Position numbers and translations under genes: made by a program. The notes beneath the pieces were generated by a model. It searched no databases and was not told the origin of the DNA. It was given only the letters and a program-made list of their open reading frames with translations. Below, piece after piece: positions 11,964 to 20,660 of a stretch of 64,000 bases of DNA (the stretch's first letter is position 1; every line of letters starts with the position of its first letter). Source of the stretch: Spartobacteria bacterium (GTDB lineage Bacteria; Verrucomicrobiota; Verrucomicrobiia; Chthoniobacterales; UBA6821); NCBI GenBank assembly GCA_947487385.1, contig CANKWU010000001.1, positions 1-64,000 on the forward strand, read 5' to 3'.

Positions 11964-13073
11964 TCAGTTTTTTAACGGAATCCCATCCTCAGGCCTTAGG
12001 TGTTCGATGAGTTGCTTGAGCATTTCGCGTTGTTCTTGGTTGAGTTCTGGCTGGGAGACGGCTTCCTGAAATGTGCGCATCGCTTGAGCCCGTTCGCCAT
12101 CACGAGCGTAAGCTTGGCCAAGATAGGTTAGGCTGGCGCCGAGTTGCTGGTGGTGTTTTCTGGCCATGCTGACCAGCGAGCGAAGCGCCTCGATCTCCTC
12201 ACGCTTGGAGTTGGAGGCATTCGCAGCCCTTGCCAAGAGGAAGAGAGTTTCCTGATTCTTGGTCTGTTCCGTGAGCATTCTTGCCACATCCAGGGCCTCA
12301 TCGGTATGGCCGCACTCGGTAAGGGCCCGGATCAGGATCTCGGTGGCGGCCGTGTTCCGGGGATTTGCGTCGCAGGCCTCCCTGGCTGCGGAGAGGGCAT
12401 CGTTCCAACGGCCTTGGGTGGCGGCGAGCGAGGCCTGTGCCGTGAACAGGTGGGCGCGACATTTTCCCGTCTTGGCAATATCCTTGGCTTCTTGGAGAAG
12501 ATTCTCTGCTTCTTGCATCTTCCGGATGGAGATCAGGTTTTCGGCTGTCGCTATCAGCCACTCGGCTCGGTTCTTGGCATCCGGATACTCCCGGCTCAGC
12601 GCCTCCAGGGTTGGAGGGATCCATGGTGCGGCCCCATCTATCGTGTGCGAGTTGGGCACAAGGATATATCCCCAGGGGGAAACGTCGCTCAGGATCCAGC
12701 GGGGGGAATCGATCAACTCCCTGACTATCGTTGCGGAGGAGGGGAGTGTTCCAAAAATGAGTAACGAGAAATGACGATCCCTGGTCAGTCTGTAAAATTT
12801 TGAAATTTCAGCCATTGAATCCGTAGCCTCCGTGCGGGAGGGGAGGAGCTTCAAATCTTGGGATGGAGTGACAGGATAATATTCCGGCGACAGATAAACG
12901 CTCTGATGCCGACTCAGCGTCTTCTCCAGAAGGTCAATCTGCCTTACAGGATAGGATGAGCGTAAATCATCAGGATTTCCTTTGTTTAGTTGAAAAAAAC
13001 CTAGCGTCGCAATCAGCAGCAAGAGAACGCCTCCTAGGAGGACTGCGAGGGTAGTCCGGGTGTTTTTTTTCAT
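11964..13073 (-). CDS. Membrane-anchored tetratricopeptide-repeat protein
   Basis: The product (369 aa) has one N-terminal transmembrane segment (TTLAVLLGGVLLLLIATLGF, about residues 6-25), so the rest is probably periplasmic. The first half has no recognisable domain. From about residue 165 it consists of helical TPR-like repeats rich in Ala, Glu and Leu (for example WLIATAENLISIRKMQEAEN and ARDGERAQAMRTFQEAV). TPR arrays bind protein partners; none is suggested by the neighbourhood. The ATG at 13073 is used because it directly precedes the basic MKKNTR before the membrane segment. Confidence 0.7.
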   Translation of the reverse strand: MKKNTRTTLAVLLGGVLLLLIATLGFFQLNKGNPDDLRSSYPVRQIDLLEKTLSRHQSVYLSPEYYPVTPSQDLKLLPSRTEATDSMAEISKFYRLTRDRHFSLLIFGTLPSSATIVRELIDSPRWILSDVSPWGYILVPNSHTIDGAAPWIPPTLEALSREYPDAKNRAEWLIATAENLISIRKMQEAENLLQEAKDIAKTGKCRAHLFTAQASLAATQGRWNDALSAAREACDANPRNTAATEILIRALTECGHTDEALDVARMLTEQTKNQETLFLLARAANASNSKREEIEALRSLVSMARKHHQQLGASLTYLGQAYARDGERAQAMRTFQEAVSQPELNQEQREMLKQLIEHLRPEDGIPLKN

Positions 13074-13123
13074 GATGCCGTAAGGGTCCAAACGCTTGCT
13101 CTGAATGCCGATGATGCTATCAC

Positions 13124-13645
13124 ATGATTATGAAGCAACTGTTTCTTCTTCTTCTCACCATGAATCTTTTCTCTCTCTTCGCCCGCGCCGAACCCCTGAC
13201 TGTCGGATCCCCGGCTCCCCAGATCACTGCAAAAAATCAGGATGCGCAGCAGGTTGTCTTTGGCGACGTCTACACCAAGGGGATCACCCTTGTCTATTTC
13301 TACCCTAAGGCCGAGACACCCGGATGCACAAAGGAAGCCTGCTCCCTGCGTGATTCCTACGCGACGCTCCACGGCAGCGGACTCCAGATCCTGGGGGTCA
13401 GCCGTGATACGCCCGAAGCTCAGAAAAAATTCCAGGAGCATCAGAACCTTCCCTTCACGCTAATTGCCGATACTGATGGCAAGGTAGCCGAGGCCTTCCA
13501 TGTGCCGATGATTCCCATCGTCGGAGTTCCCATGAGGCAGTCCTTCATCATCAAGGATGGCAAGGTTGCCTGGGCCTCCCTGAGTGCCCAGACATCGGGA
13601 GCCGCGAAAGAGGTCCAAGCGGCCCTTGATTCTCTGCAGAAGTAA
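13124..13645 (+). CDS. Exported peroxiredoxin of the BCP/PrxQ type
   Basis: The product (173 aa) is a thiol peroxidase. After a signal peptide (MIMKQLFLLLLTMNLFSLFA) comes an AhpC/TSA domain with VYFYPKAETPGCTKEACSL. The peroxidatic Cys and a second Cys five residues later give the CxxxxC pattern of PrxQ/BCP enzymes. The Thr and Arg partners expected around the site are also visible. Export suggests defence against peroxides in the periplasm. It is divergent from the TPR gene with a short gap, so the two may share a control region. Confidence 0.85.
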   Translation: MIMKQLFLLLLTMNLFSLFARAEPLTVGSPAPQITAKNQDAQQVVFGDVYTKGITLVYFYPKAETPGCTKEACSLRDSYATLHGSGLQILGVSRDTPEAQKKFQEHQNLPFTLIADTDGKVAEAFHVPMIPIVGVPMRQSFIIKDGKVAWASLSAQTSGAAKEVQAALDSLQK

Positions 13646-13742
13646 AATCCTTTTTCCTACGGAAACAGGGTGGTGGTGATTGTGACAAAATCGTCATACA
13701 AATCTTATAGACGAAAAGAGCGGGGTCTGGAAAAACTCCCCA

Positions 13743-14591
13743 ATGTTGGTTTCAAGCCAAGCCAGTTTCTCCCCGACAGTCGCCAGTGAATGCTCGGGCA
13801 GAGCTTCCTACACCGTACGTCACGCGACCTCTGAGGCAGAGATCAGGGCGGCCCTGAGTCTTCGATTTCAGGTTTTCAACCTTGAGCTTAACGAGGGCTT
13901 GGCCAGTTCCCATGCCACGGGACTGGATGAGGATGAGTTCGACGACGTCTGTGATCACCTCATTGTGGTCGAAGAGAACTCCAACTCAGTAGTCGGCACT
14001 TACCGAATGCAGACAGGTGCCTCGGCTGGATGCCACCTTGGCTACTACGGGGCCGGTGAGTTTGACTTCTCACCTTATGAGCCGATCCGTGATTCTCTTG
14101 TTGAGTTGGGCCGCGCCTGCGTTCATAGGGACCACCGCAGTATTGTGGTCATCTCCATGCTCTGGAGGGAGATCGTTCGCTACGCTCTCGACAGGAATGC
14201 ACGCTATCTGATCGGCTGTAGTTCGCTGAACTCGCAGGATCCTGCTCATGGACAGGCCATCTATCAAAGATTTACCAAGGAGGGGCATCTCGCCACGCCC
14301 GAGTTTCTTACGAATCCTCTCCCTGCATTCCGGTTGGATGATGTCGAGCCGATGATTGACTGCCCACCACCGCCGAAACTTCTGCGTGCCTATCTGGGCG
14401 TCGGTGCGAAGATATGTTCCACCCCTGCCATCGACAGGGCTTTCGGTACAATTGACTTCCTGACCATGATTGATTGTTTTAATGCCGAGGCCATCGCTAC
14501 GGAACGCTTCATCGAGCGTCCCAAGAGAAATAGAAGTGGCAATGAGCATCTGATTGGAAAGACTGTGATCGGTACGGAGCAGGGGTGCTGA
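13743..14591 (+). CDS. olsB: Ornithine-lipid type N-acyltransferase (OlsB-like GNAT fold)
   Basis: The product (282 aa) matches the OlsB/hemolysin-like acyltransferase family, which transfers a 3-hydroxy-acyl chain from acyl carrier protein to ornithine. Features are the N-terminal AALSLRFQVFNLELNEG, then DEFDDVCDHLIVVE, VGTYRMQ, a central VELGRACVHRDHRS and YLIGCSSLNSQDP. The stop overlaps the next gene by one base (TGATG), and that gene is a PlsC-type O-acyltransferase. This OlsB/OlsA pairing supports synthesis of phosphorus-free ornithine lipids. The amino-acid acceptor is inferred from the family and could differ. Confidence 0.8.
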   Translation: MLVSSQASFSPTVASECSGRASYTVRHATSEAEIRAALSLRFQVFNLELNEGLASSHATGLDEDEFDDVCDHLIVVEENSNSVVGTYRMQTGASAGCHLGYYGAGEFDFSPYEPIRDSLVELGRACVHRDHRSIVVISMLWREIVRYALDRNARYLIGCSSLNSQDPAHGQAIYQRFTKEGHLATPEFLTNPLPAFRLDDVEPMIDCPPPPKLLRAYLGVGAKICSTPAIDRAFGTIDFLTMIDCFNAEAIATERFIERPKRNRSGNEHLIGKTVIGTEQGC

Positions 14592-15370
14592 TGGGACGTC
14601 AGCCCTTCCGGTTGTTTTGCCGCCTTCTCTGGCTGGGTTGGGTCATCATCTCCGGCATGGTCTCCTTGAGTTGGTTTCTCCGCTTCAAATCCTCGAGTGA
14701 GAGTGGTGGGAATGAAACCTCTTCACGAATCGCCTGGATGCAGTGGATGAGTCGCCGCTTCCTTGCGGTGCTGCATGTTCAAGTCACGATCACGGGAGAG
14801 ATCCCCCGGGAAGGACTGATCGCCTGCAATCATCTTGGTTATGTCGATATCCTGGTGCTCGGCTCCGTCTGCCCCTCCATCTTCGTTGCTAAGAGTGATG
14901 TCCGGTCTTGGCCTGTCTTCGGATGGCTGGCGTCGCGGGCCGGCACGATCTTTGTGAGCCGTGATACTCCGGCCAAGGTAGCAGTCCAGCTCCGGGAGAT
15001 GGAGCAGCCTCTGCGCGAAGGGAGGCCCGTTATTCTCTTTCCCGAGGGGACGAGTTCGGACGGCTCCAAGGTGCTTGCTTTCCGCAGTTCACTCCTGGAA
15101 TCGGCGATCCTCACAGGGGCTTCTCTCACAGCCGCTGCTATCGGCTATGATCTGGAGGGGGAGGGATCCGTCGGCACGGAGGTCGCCTATTGGGGGGATC
15201 TCGTGCTTGTGCCTCACCTGATCAATCTGCTGAGCAAGAAATCCGTTAAGGCTCGTCTATCCTTTGGCCAAGCGCGTAACCCACTGCACGACAGGAAACA
15301 AGAAGCGCGGCTCCTGCATGAGGAAGTTTGCCTGCTTCATCGCAACCTCTTTTACACAAGGAACGTGTGA
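14591..15370 (+). CDS. olsA: 1-acyl-sn-glycerol-3-phosphate acyltransferase-like protein (OlsA-like)
   Basis: The product (259 aa) is a membrane-associated PlsC-family acyltransferase. An N-terminal hydrophobic segment is followed by the HX4D motif (CNHLGYVDILVL) and FPEGTSSDG, the acyl-acceptor motif. The ATG at 14591 shares a base with the olsB stop and has AGGGG upstream, indicating translational coupling. In ornithine-lipid synthesis OlsA adds the second acyl chain to lyso-ornithine lipid. A role in phosphatidic acid synthesis is possible, but the coupling to an OlsB-like gene favours the lipid-specific role. Confidence 0.82.
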   Translation: MGRQPFRLFCRLLWLGWVIISGMVSLSWFLRFKSSSESGGNETSSRIAWMQWMSRRFLAVLHVQVTITGEIPREGLIACNHLGYVDILVLGSVCPSIFVAKSDVRSWPVFGWLASRAGTIFVSRDTPAKVAVQLREMEQPLREGRPVILFPEGTSSDGSKVLAFRSSLLESAILTGASLTAAAIGYDLEGEGSVGTEVAYWGDLVLVPHLINLLSKKSVKARLSFGQARNPLHDRKQEARLLHEEVCLLHRNLFYTRNV

Positions 15371-15581
15371 TACTTTGCCAGGGGCTCTAAGGGCCCTTAT
15401 GATTTGTGTGCTAGGAGCATATTTGCAATTGACTGGCAATTCCCGGTTAAGGGTGGGAATTGATTCTATGCGTCCTCTCCTTCCGACAATCCTGCTTTTT
15501 CTATTTGCTTCCAGCATGTTTTCTCCTCTCATGAACGCCAAAGCCACTCCTTAACGGCGTCTCTAACCCATGGGCCATGAC
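15371..15581 (+). other. Gap with a signal-peptide-like mini-ORF
   Basis: The only notable item is a 28-codon frame at 15468-15554 (MRPLLPTILLFLFASSMFSP then a short Ala/Lys tail) that looks like an isolated signal peptide. It may be the stump of a lost secreted protein or chance. No Shine-Dalgarno sequence is present. Confidence 0.25.
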
Positions 15582-16341
15582 ATGAACCTTCAAACAGTGG
15601 CTCTGCTGACGCTGGCAGGAGCGGGGGGTGGTTTCCTGAATACGGTTGCCTCGAGCGGTTCGGCCGTGACGCTTCCCGTGATGATGGCAATGGGGCTTCA
15701 TCCGATGCTAGCAAATACCACCAATCGGGTTCCAGTCCTTCTCGGATTCGCCGCCGCTGTCTGGAAATACCACCGTGCTGATCAACTCCCATGGCGTGTT
15801 GGTTTCAGAGTCTCTCTTCCACTCGTGCTGGGAGCTGTTTTAGGGGCGCTTTCGGCATCCGTTCTAAGCGATGTAAAGACCGGGGTCCTGACAACTCTGG
15901 CTGTGGGCCTTGCGGTGGTTGTCGTGCTCTTTAATCCCTCCAAATGGCTCCATGCCCATCAATCTGCTCGGACGCCTGAAAACGGCCCCTTGGTTATGGG
16001 TGTTCTCTTTGTAATCGGCATATGGGCCGGATTGATTGTTTTGGACACTGGTATCTATCTACTGGGCGCACTTGTTTTGCCGGCCCACTATCCGATCCGT
16101 GAGGCGAATGCGATCAAGGCGCTTGCGATCGCTCTTGTGGCATTGATGTCGGTGGCTGTCTTTAGTGTCAGGGGGTGAGATCGACTGGCTATGGGCCATA
16201 CCCCTTGCACTAGGTGGAGTCATTGGATCCTTGATAGGAGCTCATTTTTCCTTGGGCCAGAACGCAGCCACGTGGGTCTTCTGGGTGCTGGTCTTGGTCC
16301 TCGGTCTGGAAGTCATCCAGCTTTGCATCAAGTTTTTGTGA
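15582..16341 (+). pseudogene. TSUP (TauE/SafE-family) transporter, frameshifted
   Basis: The first frame (to a stop at 16176-16178) encodes a TSUP-type membrane protein: GGGFLNTVASSGSAVTLPVM, ANTTNRVPVLLGF and several membrane helices. It ends early at VFSVRG, inside a GGGGG tract. One frame away the sequence continues without a stop as GEIDWLWAIPLALGGVIGSL through to the stop at 16339-16341, restoring the last two membrane helices expected for the family. Removing one G from the tract joins the halves. This is either a true frameshift, a sequencing error in the G run, or slippage-based expression. TSUP proteins export sulfite, sulfonates or related anions. Confidence 0.8.
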
Positions 16342-16470
16342 GAGGATTCATTGGTTTAAATCGTAGAGATAACTTCAACACCGACAGCGACGCGTCGTAA
16401 GGACTCGGATGCTTATCGGGAGAATCCATTTCTAGGGATCCAGATCCACCTCGGTGTAGGGAATTAATGC

Positions 16471-17616
16471 CTACGGCTTGGGAACCCAGGAAGGGGTGAT
16501 CTGGATCGGCTGGGCCTGAGCATTGCGTGCAGAGACCAAAGCGACCGGCTTCATAGGCACACGTGATCCATCCTTGTAGCTGATCGAGCCTGTCACGCCG
16601 GGGAAGCCGCTCGTGGCATTGATGACAGAAAGCAGAGGCTTATTTTCGGCGTGGGCCTTATGAACCGCCGTGGCGAGTAGAAGAGCGGTGTCGCGCCCCA
16701 GTCCCGAGAAGGCATTGGCAGGCATTCCGGTGGCCGCTGCGTAGGCGGTCGAGAATGAGGCTGTCGTCGTCATAGATGCCGCTCCCTGGGTATGGGCCGG
16801 GAAGGCGTGAGTGGTGTACCAGATATCATCTGCCAGAGGGGTGTTGGCCCAGGCATTGGGGGCATCGTAGCCGTCCCCGCCGACGATCGGCCCCTTGAAT
16901 CCGGCACTGCGAAGTGCCTTGATGATAGGCTTTGCCTCAAGGGCCGTCTCGGACGCCAGATAGACGGCGTCGGCATTCAAGAGGTAAGCGGGGATCTTTG
17001 GTTCTGTCCCTCCCACAAAAGACAGTGTGCCGATGATCTCTCCTCCGTGATGTCGGAATGCCTCGGAGAAGTAGGTGTGGAGGAGTTTGGTGTAGGTCTC
17101 GGAGTTGTCGTAGAGGAGAGCCACTTTCTTGGCACCACGTGTTTTCGCAAGCCACTCAGCTGCCACCGCAGCCTGTGCATTGTCACCGAAGCAGGCTAGG
17201 AAGACGCGGGGACCCGACTGTATAGGGAGGCGGGGGGAGGTAGCTCCCGAGGTCACAAAGACTTTTTCCCTGGAGCAAGCAGCATTGCCGGCGGCACGGG
17301 CGAGGTCGGTATCGCTGAGTCCGAAGAAAGCATCGATGGAGGGATCCTTGGCCAGAGCATTGCGGACATCCTTGCTCGCAACCCTTGCCGAGGAGGGGGT
17401 TGGAAGGATGGTAAGGGAGACCTTTTCTCCACCAATGCCGCCGGCGGCATTGATCTGCCGAACAGCTGTCTTTGCACCCTCCAGCGATGGAATTCCAAGG
17501 GGAGCGAGGTCACCTGTGGTACTATAGAAGGCTCCGAGCCGGATCTCGGCATGCATGGAGGAAAGGCTGAGTGCCGATGCGAGGATTATCGAGAGGGTGA
17601 GGGGTGAGACTTTCAT
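16471..17616 (-). CDS. LivJ-type ABC transporter substrate-binding protein
   Basis: The product (381 aa) has a signal peptide (to about residue 23, SSMHA) and a type I periplasmic binding fold. Typical phrases are IRLGAFYSTTGDLAPLG, GAKTAVRQINAAGGIGG, and KVALLYDNSETY in the middle. This family binds branched-chain amino acids, amides or aromatic acids. It could serve the lone LivH permease at 10309, although the two genes are not in one transcript. No lipobox is visible, so the protein is probably soluble in the periplasm. Confidence 0.85.
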   Translation of the reverse strand: MKVSPLTLSIILASALSLSSMHAEIRLGAFYSTTGDLAPLGIPSLEGAKTAVRQINAAGGIGGEKVSLTILPTPSSARVASKDVRNALAKDPSIDAFFGLSDTDLARAAGNAACSREKVFVTSGATSPRLPIQSGPRVFLACFGDNAQAAVAAEWLAKTRGAKKVALLYDNSETYTKLLHTYFSEAFRHHGGEIIGTLSFVGGTEPKIPAYLLNADAVYLASETALEAKPIIKALRSAGFKGPIVGGDGYDAPNAWANTPLADDIWYTTHAFPAHTQGAASMTTTASFSTAYAAATGMPANAFSGLGRDTALLLATAVHKAHAENKPLLSVINATSGFPGVTGSISYKDGSRVPMKPVALVSARNAQAQPIQITPSWVPKP

Positions 17617-17777
17617 GGGATGCCGTTTTATTAATCCCGTTATATTACGCGCGCAATAGTGAAGAACGGCCTTTTTTTGGGTTGATTTCGCTCGCTTGGG
17701 ATCAGGATCTGAGGGTGAATTTCGGAGTGAGCAATTTCCCAGTCATTGATCATCTCTGCCACGCTCCGCTTGAGGTC

Positions 17778-18240
17778 ATGTTTCTGGTGCTGATCCTTGG
17801 CTTCGCCGGTTTTGTCAGCGGAATGATCGGTTTTGGATTTGCTTCGATGGGAGTGGGCGTCCTTTGGATTCTTCCTCTTTGCCGCAATCATTCTCTGGCA
17901 TTTTGGAGCGGGGCACTTCACCGATATCTTCTCGCCCAATCTCTGGGCATGGACTCTTGTGTATGGCTCGCTCATTGTCGTCTTGGGTCAGTTGACTTGG
18001 TTTCGTGGAATTAGTTCTGTCTCTGCCGCCGATATTGCCTTGGCAGCTGCATTTACACCCGTTGCAGGAGTTGCTTTTGCATGGCTGCTCCTTGGCGAGA
18101 AACCTTCAGCGGGTCAGTGGATCGGCGGTCTTGTGATCATGATAGGGGTGCTCCTTAATCTGGTGGGGGAGCGACTTCATGGAGTTCCGGATGTGCCGAT
18201 GGAAGAGAATGTCTCGGGATCTATCTTCCGTGGAATTTGA
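17778..18240 (+). pseudogene. Chimeric remnant: TSUP N-terminus joined to EamA C-terminal half
   Basis: The frame starting at 17778 encodes a TSUP-like first helix (MFLVLILGFAGFVSGMIGFG) but loses similarity around 17860. In the frame +1 relative to it, from about 17850 to 18240, the sequence is the second half of an EamA-family drug/metabolite transporter: DIALAAAFTPVAGVAFAWLL then LGEKPSAGQWIGGLVIMIGV. The two parts are out of frame with each other. The arrangement looks like the scar of a deletion that fused two membrane-protein genes. An EamA half-protein starting at a TTG near 17833 could still be made, but would have only five or so helices. Confidence 0.75.
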
Positions 18241-18284
18241 TCTTTTCAGCTCGTTTTTTTAGCCTTCTGGTGGAGATTGGGCTC

Positions 18285-18893
18285 ATGAGAATTCTGACCC
18301 TGCTTTCTGCATTTGCCCTCACAATCCTTCCAAACATCATGAATGCCGCTCCCGCCACTCCCGCTAGTTCCCCTCTGCCTACTAAGACCGCCACGGCTAC
18401 CTTTGGCGGAGGCTGCTTTTGGTGTGTCGATGCCGTCTACCAGTATGTACCAGGTGTCCTCAAGATCACTTCGGGATATGCTGGGGGATCAGTGTCCAAT
18501 CCCACCTATGATCAGGTCTGCACTGGACGCACGGGGCACGCCGAGGTAGTTCAGATCACCTATGATCCATCGAAGGTGAGCTACGACCAGCTTCTCAATC
18601 TCTTCTGGAAAGCCCATGACCCAACGACGCTCAACCGTCAGGGGGCTGATCACGGGACCCAGTACCGTTCAATCATCCTAACCTCCACGTCTGAGGAAGC
18701 TGCAGAGGCCGAGGCATCCAAGAAGAAGGCTCAGGCGCTGTTTGCGGATCCGATCGTGACGGAGATTACTCCGCTCAAGACCTTCTACCCTGCTGAGACG
18801 TATCACCAAGATTACTACAGCAACAACAAGAGCGCTCCCTACTGCCGTGCGGTGATTGCCCCAAAGCTTAAGAAGCTTGGATTACCCCAATAA
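18285..18893 (+). CDS. msrA: Peptide-methionine (S)-S-oxide reductase, exported
   Basis: The product (202 aa) reduces methionine S-sulfoxide in damaged proteins. The active-site motif GGCFWCVDAVYQYVPGV is present, and HDPTTLNRQGADHGTQYRS is the conserved MsrA substrate-site region. A signal peptide (MRILTLLSAFALTILPNIMNA) places it in the periplasm, unlike the cytosolic MsrA of many bacteria. The start at 18285 has GGAG about ten bases upstream. Together with the exported peroxiredoxin nearby it suggests attention to oxidative damage in the envelope. MsrB is not fused or adjacent. Confidence 0.95.
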   Translation: MRILTLLSAFALTILPNIMNAAPATPASSPLPTKTATATFGGGCFWCVDAVYQYVPGVLKITSGYAGGSVSNPTYDQVCTGRTGHAEVVQITYDPSKVSYDQLLNLFWKAHDPTTLNRQGADHGTQYRSIILTSTSEEAAEAEASKKKAQALFADPIVTEITPLKTFYPAETYHQDYYSNNKSAPYCRAVIAPKLKKLGLPQ

Positions 18894-18902
18894 TTCGGCC
18901 GC

Positions 18903-20462
18903 TTAATTGACCGCTTCGCTGTGTTCCCGTTTTGAAAATCCTGACCAGGAAGGAATCTGACCTAGGGAATTCAGGGCGACATAGAAAAAACCTCCCAGTA
19001 AGATTAACAAGAAGGGGATGGACATCCATTGGTGGGTCAGTCCTGCGTTCCAGGTGCAGTATCCGAAATAGAGGGCGAAGAGGATCTCGATAGCGGGCAG
19101 GAACAAGCGAAGCGAGAGGGTCGGACGGGGAAGAACCCAGCGGGAGAGAGCGGAGTTGGGTGCTGAACAATGCACAGCAGTGGCCGATGCCTCCTGTATC
19201 GTCTTGTAAGCGTCACCTCTCTTCGGCGTGCGGGTGAACTCCCCGCCTTTTTTGAAGAGGGCTTCGAGTACCCCGATGGAATTGTTTACCGACATCCCAG
19301 TGGCGAGGGCCAGGAGCATGGGCAGAAGCATCAGATCCTTGATCCAACCCTTCGGATTGAGATGGCGCTGGGCCACGATATAAAAGATGGCGATCGAGAC
19401 GGTAGTGATTAGGAAAATGGGGAGGTCGACCAGCAGGCTGTAGATTGCGGACTGCTTGGGCCCAAGGGCGTGTGGGAGGGTCAGGACGCACATCAGCACG
19501 AGCAGCAAGTAGGCGAAGTTAGAGGTGAGATGAGCAGTGGCCTCTAACTTCACAATCAGGGGAACGGAAGCTTCCCAGACCCTAGGCAGGATCTTGAGGC
19601 AGGTCTGGATGGAGCCCTTGGTCCAGCGTTTCTGCTGGGTCTTGAAGCCTTTCATCTCCTCGGGAAGTTCGGCGGGGATGACAAGATTGGGCAGGAAGAG
19701 AAAGCGCCACCCCTTCAGTTGGGCGCGGTAGCTCAGATCGAGATCCTCGGTGAGTGTGTCATCATGCCATCCACCAGCATCCACGATGGCCTCCCGGCGC
19801 CAGATGCCGGCTGTGCCGTTGAAGTTGAAGAATCTTCCCGAATGGCATCGTGCGGTCTGTTCCAGCAGCAGGTGGCCGTCCAGGAACATCGCCTGGAGAC
19901 GCGTCAGCAGGGACTGCTTGCGGTTCAGATGACCCCATCGCATCTGGACTAAGGCCAGGCCGGGATCGGTGAAATAATCAACGGTCTTGCGCAGGATGTT
20001 GGAGGGAGGTACGAAGTCTGCATCCAGAATGAAGATGAGGTCTGCCGTGCCCAGCTCCATCCCATGCGCCAAGGCCCCTGCTTTGTAACCCTCGCGGTTA
20101 ACCCGCTGGATATGGGTGATGGTGATGCCGGCAGTCCTGAGAAGGAGTACCTCTTCCGCCAAGAGTCGGCTGGTGTCGTCTGTGGAGTCGTCGAGCACCT
20201 GAATCTCGAATTTATCGGCAGGATAATCCAGCGCCCCTACTGCTCTAATCAGTCTTGGAGCCACGGAAGCTTCGTTATAGAGGGGAAGCTGCACGGTGAC
20301 GCGCGGGAGCTCTGTGAAGCGGGAGTGGGGCTGCGGAGAGTTCTTCCGATGCTTCAGGAAGAGAGAGATGATGCAGCATCGGTGCAGCCCGTACCCAGTG
20401 AGTCCGATCAGGACGACCAGATAACAGAAACTCCAAAGTGGGCTGCCGAGGGCAAGTGACAT
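18903..20462 (-). CDS. Processive membrane glycosyltransferase, family 2 (CslA/cellulose-synthase-like)
   Basis: The product (519 aa) is a membrane beta-glycosyltransferase. An N-terminal helix is followed by a GT2 domain with PLYNE, VLDDSTDDT, ILDADFVPP (DxD), TEDLDLSYR and QQKRWTKGS (QxxRW). Four or five C-terminal membrane helices follow. This motif set defines processive synthases of cellulose, mannan or related polymers. No BcsB/BcsC or PilZ genes are nearby, so cellulose is not implied. The last helices of the C-terminus follow a linker with a Ser/Ala-rich stretch. Product inferred from family only. Confidence 0.85.
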   Translation of the reverse strand: MSLALGSPLWSFCYLVVLIGLTGYGLHRCCIISLFLKHRKNSPQPHSRFTELPRVTVQLPLYNEASVAPRLIRAVGALDYPADKFEIQVLDDSTDDTSRLLAEEVLLLRTAGITITHIQRVNREGYKAGALAHGMELGTADLIFILDADFVPPSNILRKTVDYFTDPGLALVQMRWGHLNRKQSLLTRLQAMFLDGHLLLEQTARCHSGRFFNFNGTAGIWRREAIVDAGGWHDDTLTEDLDLSYRAQLKGWRFLFLPNLVIPAELPEEMKGFKTQQKRWTKGSIQTCLKILPRVWEASVPLIVKLEATAHLTSNFAYLLLVLMCVLTLPHALGPKQSAIYSLLVDLPIFLITTVSIAIFYIVAQRHLNPKGWIKDLMLLPMLLALATGMSVNNSIGVLEALFKKGGEFTRTPKRGDAYKTIQEASATAVHCSAPNSALSRWVLPRPTLSLRLFLPAIEILFALYFGYCTWNAGLTHQWMSIPFLLILLGGFFYVALNSLGQIPSWSGFSKREHSEAVN

Positions 20463-20660
20463 GGTGTGGGCAGTTCCGATGGGGGCGAAACACGACCCCT
20501 AGAGAATCGGAGAAGAATTTTCCGTCAAGTTGAAAAACGGCATTCATCAGATATAGTGAGGTAAGTCGGACAGAAACTTTCCGTCCTTCCTGTCACTTGG
20601 CGTTCTGGTTAAGTCACTCCCCTTCAGTCACGCACCCGATTTAGCGAAGTTTTGTTTAAT

